Positions 58,998 through 64,000 of a stretch of 64,000 nt of DNA are shown one piece after another. Position numbers and translations under genes: made by a program. The notes under the pieces are model-generated. The model saw only the letters and a program-made list of their open reading frames with translations. It was not told the origin of the DNA and searched no databases. Positions within the stretch are counted from its first letter, which is position 1, and every line of letters starts with the position of its first letter. Source of the stretch: Pseudonocardia sp. (lineage in GTDB: Bacteria; Actinomycetota; Actinomycetes; Mycobacteriales; Pseudonocardiaceae); the NCBI RefSeq assembly GCF_025465255.1, contig NZ_JAODNI010000092.1:83843-147842 (forward strand). Direction: 5' to 3'.

Positions 58998-61928
58998 GTG
59001 GCCATGCGGCCCCCGGTGGGAGCCCCGTCTCTCTCCCGCCGAACCAGGATTCTGCTCATCGCGGCCGCCGTGCTCGTGGTGGTGCTCCTCGGGGGCTCCC
59101 GGGTGGTCGACTTCTACGTCGACTTCCTGTGGTTCGGCGAGGTGGGCTTCCGTGGCGTCCTCACCACGGTCCTGTTCACCCGGATCGTGGAGTTCATCGT
59201 CGGCGGCCTCCTCATGGGCGGCGCCGTCGCGCTCACCCTGTGGATCGGCTACCGGTTCCGGCCGGTGTTCGTGCCGGTCACCGGGCCCGAGGACCCCATC
59301 GCGCGCTACCGCACGGTGATCATCTCGAGGCTGAAGCTGTTCGGCATCGGGATCCCGGTGGCCGTCGGCATCATCGCCGGGCTCGCCGCGCAGGGGGACT
59401 GGCAGACGGTGCAGATGTTCCTGCACTCCACACCGTTCAACCAGACGGATCCCGAGTTCGGCTACGACATCAGCTTCTACGCCTTCGAGCTGCCGTTCCT
59501 GCGGCTGCTGCTGGACTGGCTGTTCGTGACCGTGGCGGTGAGCTTCGTCGTCGCCGTCGTCACGCACTACGTCTTCGGCGGGATCCGGCTCAGCGGCCGC
59601 TCCGGTCAGGTCTCGGCCGCGGCCCGCGCGCAGCTCGCGATCCTCGCGGGCGTTTTCGTGCTGCTCAAGGCCGTCGCCTACTACCTGGACCGCTTCGAGC
59701 TGCTGTTCTCCGACCGCAACCCGAACTTCAACGGCGCCACCTACACGGACCTCAACGCCGTGATGCCGGCGAAGCTGATCCTGCTCTTCATCTCGATCAT
59801 CTGCGCCGCGGCGTTCTTCGGCGCGGTGTTCCGCCGGAACCTGCAGCTGCCCACGATCGCGGTGGTGCTGCTGGTGCTCTCCAGCGTTCTGGTCGGTGCG
59901 GCGTGGCCCGCCGTCCTGCAGCAGTTCGTCGTCGCGCCCAACGCGAACGAGCGCGAGGCGCCGTCGATCGAGCGCAACATCACCGCCACCCGTGCGGCCT
60001 TCGGGCTGACGGACGACAAGGTCACCGTGCAGCCCTACAGCGGCACGTCGGCGGCCACCTCCACGCAGATCCGGGACGACGCCGCGACGGTGCAGAACAT
60101 CCGCCTGCTGGACCCGAGCAAGCTGGCGAAGACATTCACCCAGCTCCAGCAGCGACGGAACTTCTACGGCTTCCCGGACAAGCTGGACATCGACCGCTAC
60201 ACCGTCGGCGGGACGAAGCAGGACTACATCGTCGCCGCCCGCGAGCTGGACTCCAGCGCCCTGACCGGCAACCAGCAGGACTGGATCAACCGCCACCTCG
60301 TCTACACCCACGGCAACGGGTTCGTCGCCGCGCCGGCGAACCAGGTCAACGCCGCGCTCGAGGACACCGGCGGCCAGGGCGGCCTGCCCAACTTCACGGT
60401 CAGCGACACGACGACCCAGGGCGACATCCCGGTCACCGAGCCGCGGATCTATTACGGCGAGAAGATCACGGACTACTCGATCGTCGGGGCAGGGACTGGC
60501 GACGCGCCCCGCGAGTACGACACGGACAGCGCCCAGTTCACCTACAACGGCAAGGGCGGGGTGTCCATCGGCAACATCTTCAGCCGGCTCGCCTTCTCGC
60601 TGTACTACGGCGAGCGGAACATCCTGTTCAACAGCTCGATCAACGACAACTCGAAGATCATGTACAACCGTGATCCGCGGGAGCGTGTCGAGAAGGCCGC
60701 GCCGTGGCTGACGGTGGACAACGACCCGTATCCCGCGGTCGTCGACGGCCGGGTGCAATGGATCCTCGACGGGTACACCACGCTGCAGAACTACCCGTAC
60801 GCCGCGCAGGTGCCGCTCGGGGACACCACGAACGACAGCCAGCTCGGCCTACAGGGGCAGCGCCTGCCGAACGAGACCGTCAGCTACCTGCGGAACTCGG
60901 TGAAAGCGACCGTCGACGCCTACGACGGCACGGTCACGCTCTACGCGTTCGACGAGAACGACCCGGTCCTGAAGACCTGGATGAGCGCCTTCCCGGACAC
61001 GGTGAAGCCGGCCTCGGCGATCACCGACTCGCTGCGCGCGCACTTCCGTTACCCGGAGGACCAGTTCAAGGTCCAGCGCGAGCTGCTGACCCGGTACCAC
61101 GTCAGCAACCCGGGTGAGTTCTTCTCCACGGTCTCGTTCTGGGACGTCCCCTCGGACCCGACGGTGCAGGGCAACACCGGCGCCTCGCAGGACGCCCAGC
61201 CCCCGTACTACCTGCTCACCGGCCTGCCCAACCAGCAGGGCGCGAGATTCCAGCTGACGAGCGCGCTGGTCAGCCTGAGACGCCAGTTCATGGCCGCCTA
61301 CATGACGGCCAGCTCCGAACCGGACGACTACGGCAAGATCACCGTCCTGCAGCTACCGGCGGACACCCAGACGCTCGGCCCGCAGCAGGTCCAGGCGCAG
61401 TTCCTCGGCTCGCCCCAGGTGTCGTCCGAGCTCAACCTGCTCCGGCAGAACCAGACGACGATCGACTACGGCAACCTGCTGACGCTGCCGGTGGCCGGCG
61501 GTCTGCTCTACGTCGAGCCCGTGTACATCGAGCGGGCGGGACAGGACTCGTCCTACCCGCAGCTGGCCCGCGTGCTGGTGAGCTTCGGCGGCCGGGTCGG
61601 CTACGACGCCAACCTGGCGACGGCCCTGGACCAGGTCTTCGGGCCCGGCGCGGGCGCGGCGGCGAGCGGCACGCCCCCGCGGGGCGGCACCACGCCGAAC
61701 AGGCCCACGACACCCGTGCCGACGGGGACGGGGGGCGCGGCGACCCAGGCCGCCGCGGCTGCGGAGATCTCGAGCGCGCTGACACAGCTCAAGGCGGCCC
61801 AGTCGTCCGGTGACTTCGCGGCCCAGGGTCAGGCCCTCGCCGCTCTGGACGCGGCCGTGAAGAAGTTCCAGGCGGCCCAGGGCGCGGCGACGCCGGCCCC
61901 GGCCACCCCCGCCTCGCCGGGGGGCTGA
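58998..61928 (+). CDS. UPF0182 family membrane protein (Rv3193c-like)
   Basis: 976 residues. About seven membrane helices in the first 330 residues (ILLIAAAVLVVVLLGGSRVV; FIVGGLLMGGAVALTLWIGY; ...), then a large extracytoplasmic region with the family pattern VAPNANEREAPSIERNITATRAAFGL, NRDPRERVEKAAPWLTVD and FDENDPVLKTWMSAFP, ending in a Thr/Pro/Ala-rich tail. Function unknown. GTG 58998 sits 7 nt after TAGGAG; GTG 58992 and ATG 59004 are alternatives. An 18-bp terminator follows. Confidence 0.93.
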   Translation: MAMRPPVGAPSLSRRTRILLIAAAVLVVVLLGGSRVVDFYVDFLWFGEVGFRGVLTTVLFTRIVEFIVGGLLMGGAVALTLWIGYRFRPVFVPVTGPEDPIARYRTVIISRLKLFGIGIPVAVGIIAGLAAQGDWQTVQMFLHSTPFNQTDPEFGYDISFYAFELPFLRLLLDWLFVTVAVSFVVAVVTHYVFGGIRLSGRSGQVSAAARAQLAILAGVFVLLKAVAYYLDRFELLFSDRNPNFNGATYTDLNAVMPAKLILLFISIICAAAFFGAVFRRNLQLPTIAVVLLVLSSVLVGAAWPAVLQQFVVAPNANEREAPSIERNITATRAAFGLTDDKVTVQPYSGTSAATSTQIRDDAATVQNIRLLDPSKLAKTFTQLQQRRNFYGFPDKLDIDRYTVGGTKQDYIVAARELDSSALTGNQQDWINRHLVYTHGNGFVAAPANQVNAALEDTGGQGGLPNFTVSDTTTQGDIPVTEPRIYYGEKITDYSIVGAGTGDAPREYDTDSAQFTYNGKGGVSIGNIFSRLAFSLYYGERNILFNSSINDNSKIMYNRDPRERVEKAAPWLTVDNDPYPAVVDGRVQWILDGYTTLQNYPYAAQVPLGDTTNDSQLGLQGQRLPNETVSYLRNSVKATVDAYDGTVTLYAFDENDPVLKTWMSAFPDTVKPASAITDSLRAHFRYPEDQFKVQRELLTRYHVSNPGEFFSTVSFWDVPSDPTVQGNTGASQDAQPPYYLLTGLPNQQGARFQLTSALVSLRRQFMAAYMTASSEPDDYGKITVLQLPADTQTLGPQQVQAQFLGSPQVSSELNLLRQNQTTIDYGNLLTLPVAGGLLYVEPVYIERAGQDSSYPQLARVLVSFGGRVGYDANLATALDQVFGPGAGAAASGTPPRGGTTPNRPTTPVPTGTGGAATQAAAAAEISSALTQLKAAQSSGDFAAQGQALAALDAAVKKFQAAQGAATPAPATPASPGG

Positions 61929-61940
61929 TCACAGCTCGAG

Positions 61941-61981
61941 AACGGCACCCTCGGGGCGTTAGTCGCCCCGAGGGTGCCGTT
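61941..61981 (+). terminator. 18-bp perfect hairpin terminator
   Basis: AACGGCACCCTCGGGGCG pairs perfectly with its complement across a TTAGT loop, 12 nt after the UPF0182 stop. Confidence 0.92.
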
Positions 61982-62336
61982 CGGCGTTTCCGGGGCGGCG
62001 CGGCCCCGCCGAGGCGCACCGATCCCTGCTGTGGTCACGGCGCGGTGATCGCGAAGTCGGGAGCAGGAGCGACCCGTGGTGTCGGTGCTGCTCCCTGCAT
62101 CGCGATCATGCTTCGGCCTGTGAGCAGCGCCACGAGAGTCTCCGTCGGGGGCCTTACCAGGGGAAACGTCGTCAGGGGCGTCCCGGGCGGAGCATCGCCG
62201 CAGGTCAGGGGCGGTAAACCGGTAAACCGACCCCCCGTGCGCGGACTGTTTTCCGGGGTGTAATGTTCTACCTACAAGAGCAACACAGCAACAACACAAC
62301 AACATAGAAACACCAGAGTCCTTCGGGACTCAGCGG
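61982..62336. other. Intergenic region upstream of the initiator tRNA
   Basis: No convincing protein gene. It holds a long hairpin (62047-62107: GATCGCGA/TCGCGATC outer and GGAGCAG/CTGCTCC inner arms), a tandem CGGTAAAC repeat (62212-62227), an A/C-rich AT-richer stretch (62270-62310) and a GAGTCC-TTCG-GGACTC hairpin (62316-62331) immediately before the tRNA. The last probably lies in the tRNA precursor leader; the promoter is likely at 62240-62275 (TAATGT or TACAAG as -10), not resolved. Confidence 0.45.
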
Positions 62337-62410
62337 CGCGGGGTGGAGCAGCTCGGTAGCTCGCTGGGCTCATAACCCAGAGGTCGTAGGTTCGAATCCT
62401 ACCCCCGCTA
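62337..62410 (+). tRNA. Initiator tRNA-fMet (CAT anticodon)
   Basis: 74 nt, CCA not encoded. Full cloverleaf: acceptor CGCGGGG with CCCCGCT, T arm GTAGG-TTCGAAT-CCTAC, anticodon arm CTGGG-CTCATAA-CCCAG. The unpaired first acceptor position (C1 opposite U72) and three consecutive G-C pairs in the anticodon stem identify it as initiator rather than elongator. An integrase gene points at its 3' end. Confidence 0.97.
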
Positions 62411-62417
62411 CTAGGAA

Positions 62418-62452
62418 GAACGGCCCCCAGGACATCGTCCTGGGGGCCGTTC
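62418..62452. terminator. 16-bp hairpin after tRNA
   Basis: GAACGGCCCCCAGGAC pairs perfectly with its complement across an ATC loop, between the tRNA and the convergent integrase gene. Confidence 0.88.
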
Positions 62453-62460
62453 TCATGTCT

Positions 62461-62480
62461 CGGTAGTAAGACCGGTAGTA
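62461..62480. other. Direct repeats CGGTAGTA, possible integrase arm sites
   Basis: CGGTAGTA at 62461-62468 and 62473-62480, 12 bp apart, between the tRNA and integrase. This is the position of arm-type sites in tyrosine-recombinase attachment regions. The core site probably overlaps the tRNA 3' end (about 62385-62410). Confidence 0.4.
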
Positions 62481-62489
62481 CGAGCGGTC

Positions 62490-63863
62490 TCAGCCGGTGC
62501 CGAGGACGTCGTCCTGCGAGCGCTTCACCGCCTCCTCGATCATGCGCCCGATCAGGTCCGCCGCGGGCCGGTCCAGCCCTGTCGAGCGGTGTGTGTAGAT
62601 CTGGAACGTGACGGCCGGGGTCGAGTGCCCGACGCGGTCACTGAGGATCTTGGGCTCGACACCCGAGTTCAGCGCGAGCGTCGCGTACGCGTGGCGGACG
62701 TCGTGCAGACGGATCCGCCGGGCGCCGGCGGCGTCGACGAGCCGGTTGAACCTGTCCGTGACCGAGTCCGGATGGGGCCGGCGCCCGTCCTGCCAGACGA
62801 ACAGCCAACCGCCAGGGGCGTAGGCGCGGCCGAACGCCTCCCGCTCCTCGTCGAGCATCGCGAGATGCTCCCGCAGACCGGCCACGGTGAAGGCGTCGAG
62901 CGAAACCTCCCGGACGCCGGCGTCGGACTTGCCGTCCGACTCCTCTGCACGCCCGCCCACGGAGATCAACGTGTCGTCGATCTTCAGGGTGCCGGCGTCG
63001 AGATCGAGCAGGTCGCGGCGGACTCCGAGCAACTCCGAACGCCGCATCCCGGTTGTCGCGGCGAGCACCCAGAGGGCCGCGAACCGGTCCTGCTGCGCGT
63101 GGCGCAGCCACCGCGCGAGCTCGTCCATCGTCCACGGTTCCGGGGTCGTGCGTCCTCGCCGCCGGGCCCGGGGGAGCGCTGCGTGCTCGGCCGGATTGAA
63201 CACGAGGTAGTCCCACGCGACGGCGTCGCTCAACGCGCGATGCAGCAGCCGATGGACGTTGCGGACCGACTTCGGGGAGAGGCCGGCAACGTAGTCGACG
63301 GGGATGCGCCCCCGCCTGTAGCGGGTCACGGCTTCCTTCGCCGACTGATACGAGGTGCCGCACGCCTTGCTCAGCTCCATAGGCCCCGGGCCGAGGCCGT
63401 TGCGGAGTTCTCGGTGGTCGCGCCAGTACTCGTACATCCGTCCGTTGCCGTCCTTCTTGACCCGGCCGGCTTCGAGCAGGTGGACGTAGAAGGCGTTCAG
63501 GACCGGCACGGAGACGTCCTGCAGCTTCCGGTGCCCGATCTGCGGGAGGACGTACGCCTTCACGTTCGTCACGTAGTTGGCGTACGCGGAAGGCTTCAAC
63601 GAGTGCTTGACGCTGGCCAGCCACTCCGTGAGGAACTGCTCGACGGTCCGGGTGGACGGCTTCACGTTGCGGCCGCGATCCATCTCGCCGTGCTTGCGCA
63701 GCGCCGCCGTCCACGCGTCGTCCTCGGACTCGAACCCGCCGGCGTTGAACCGCTCGCGCTTGCCGGTCAGGATGTGCGGCTCGCCGTAGATCGTGTACGA
63801 CCACTTCCTCCCGCGGGCGTAGACCGTGATCCCGGGGACCCGGCGACGACTCGTGCCCGCCAT
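62490..63863 (-). CDS. int: Tyrosine-recombinase integrase
   Basis: 457 residues. An AP2-like N-terminal arm-binding part (1-65), SAM-like core-binding domain (70-220), then the catalytic domain with Arg274 (TTGMRRSELLG), His387 and Arg390 (HDVRHAYATL), His413 (VGHSTPAVT) and nucleophile Tyr423 (IYTH). It integrates and excises a mobile element at the adjacent tRNA-fMet gene. The core-binding domain contains an unusual segment at about 136-195 with an HTH-like SKACGTSYQSAKEAVTRYRR. ATG 63863 overlaps the excisionase stop by one base (TGATG). Confidence 0.95.
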   Translation of the reverse strand: MAGTSRRRVPGITVYARGRKWSYTIYGEPHILTGKRERFNAGGFESEDDAWTAALRKHGEMDRGRNVKPSTRTVEQFLTEWLASVKHSLKPSAYANYVTNVKAYVLPQIGHRKLQDVSVPVLNAFYVHLLEAGRVKKDGNGRMYEYWRDHRELRNGLGPGPMELSKACGTSYQSAKEAVTRYRRGRIPVDYVAGLSPKSVRNVHRLLHRALSDAVAWDYLVFNPAEHAALPRARRRGRTTPEPWTMDELARWLRHAQQDRFAALWVLAATTGMRRSELLGVRRDLLDLDAGTLKIDDTLISVGGRAEESDGKSDAGVREVSLDAFTVAGLREHLAMLDEEREAFGRAYAPGGWLFVWQDGRRPHPDSVTDRFNRLVDAAGARRIRLHDVRHAYATLALNSGVEPKILSDRVGHSTPAVTFQIYTHRSTGLDRPAADLIGRMIEEAVKRSQDDVLGTG

Positions 63864-64000
63864 CAGGCAGCCTCGTTTCCGTTGTCGGCGCTCGAGACCA
63901 GATCGACCAGCAGCGCGGTCACGATGTAGACGCGTCCGCCGAGGCGGCGGGTGGGAAGGTCGCCGGTGGTCGTGTACCGGTACGCGGCCGAGCGGCTGAT
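63863..64000 (-). CDS. xis: Excisionase-like HTH protein, N-terminus beyond window
   Basis: Partial: 45 C-terminal residues on the minus strand, ISRSAAYRYTTTGDLPTRRL then GGRVYIVTALLVDLV, the helix-turn-helix/wing of MerR-like excisionases (AlpA/Xis type). It is fused in translation to the integrase by a TGATG overlap, the usual xis-int operon of integrative elements. The rest lies past the right edge. Confidence 0.82.
   Translation of the reverse strand: MSRSAAYRYTTTGDLPTRRLGGRVYIVTALLVDLVSSADNGNEAA

Noticed and set aside
62045..62263. Possible 72-residue protein gene between UPF0182 and tRNA-fMet
   Set aside because: No ribosome site, no recognisable motif, and it lies on a large hairpin and the probable tRNA promoter.
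1..64000. CRISPR array or transposase gene
   Set aside because: No regularly spaced repeats and no cas or IS transposase motifs seen; the only mobility genes are the integrase and excisionase at the right end.

Overview
This 64 kb window is high-GC (visibly above 70%), gene-dense DNA from an actinomycete. GTG starts, ATGA/GTGA stop-start overlaps and leaderless genes (a TAnnnT -10 box 5-8 nt before the start codon) are frequent. WhiB7, UvrD2, AdnA/AdnB, mycoredoxin, MoeZ and DUF3107 place it in Actinomycetota. Gene content and order resemble, from memory, the Mycobacterium tuberculosis segment Rv3193c-Rv3211. The accessory genes suggest Pseudonocardia or a close relative; that genus-level guess is inference.

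Layout. 1-2.9 kb: DEAD-box helicase (cut by the left edge), ferritin-like protein and DUF3107 protein. 3.0-9.7 kb: accessory block with an Nramp-like transporter and GntR regulator, then a DUF4873-TetR pair divergent from an SDR / AurF-type diiron / hydrolase operon with twin palindromic operators, then a second TetR. 9.8-13.1 kb: copper P-type ATPase with a secreted partner. 13.3-19.3 kb: hydrolase, MoeZ, a long Ser/Gly-rich membrane protein and a TIGR02569 protein. 19.6-25.9 kb: nitrite assimilation cluster narK-nirB-nirD-nnaR-cbiX. 25.9-35.1 kb: alkyltransferase-like protein, lipase-like hydrolase and the AdnA/AdnB repair motor-nuclease genes, separated by a GH16 glucanase lipoprotein gene. 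35.2-46.5 kb: saccharopine-dehydrogenase-like protein, DoxX, K+ channel, two-component system with its DUF5666 neighbour, exonuclease III, aldehyde dehydrogenase, DUF4142-like lipoprotein plus class F sortase, proA and a frameshifted membrane protein gene. 46.5-52.7 kb: M16 peptidase pair, nudC, mycoredoxin and uvrD2. 52.7-62 kb: whiB7 with a long attenuator leader, a small protein, ABC1 kinase, E1-like protein, YgjP-type metalloprotease, DUF2342 protein and UPF0182 membrane protein. 62.3-64 kb: initiator tRNA followed by an integrase and excisionase, the left end of an integrated element that continues past the window.

How the parts work together. The conserved backbone is concerned with genome maintenance and stress: AdnAB, UvrD2, ATL protein, exonuclease III, WhiB7, mycoredoxin and NudC. 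Inserted cassettes add nitrite assimilation (transport, reduction, siroheme supply and a HemD-like regulator), copper export and a TetR-controlled oxidative pathway. The most notable non-coding structures are the whiB7 leader with upstream ORF and U-tailed terminator, two related intergenic palindromes of one dispersed family, two further different palindromic elements, a four-half-site response-regulator site, and the recurring leaderless-promoter spacing.
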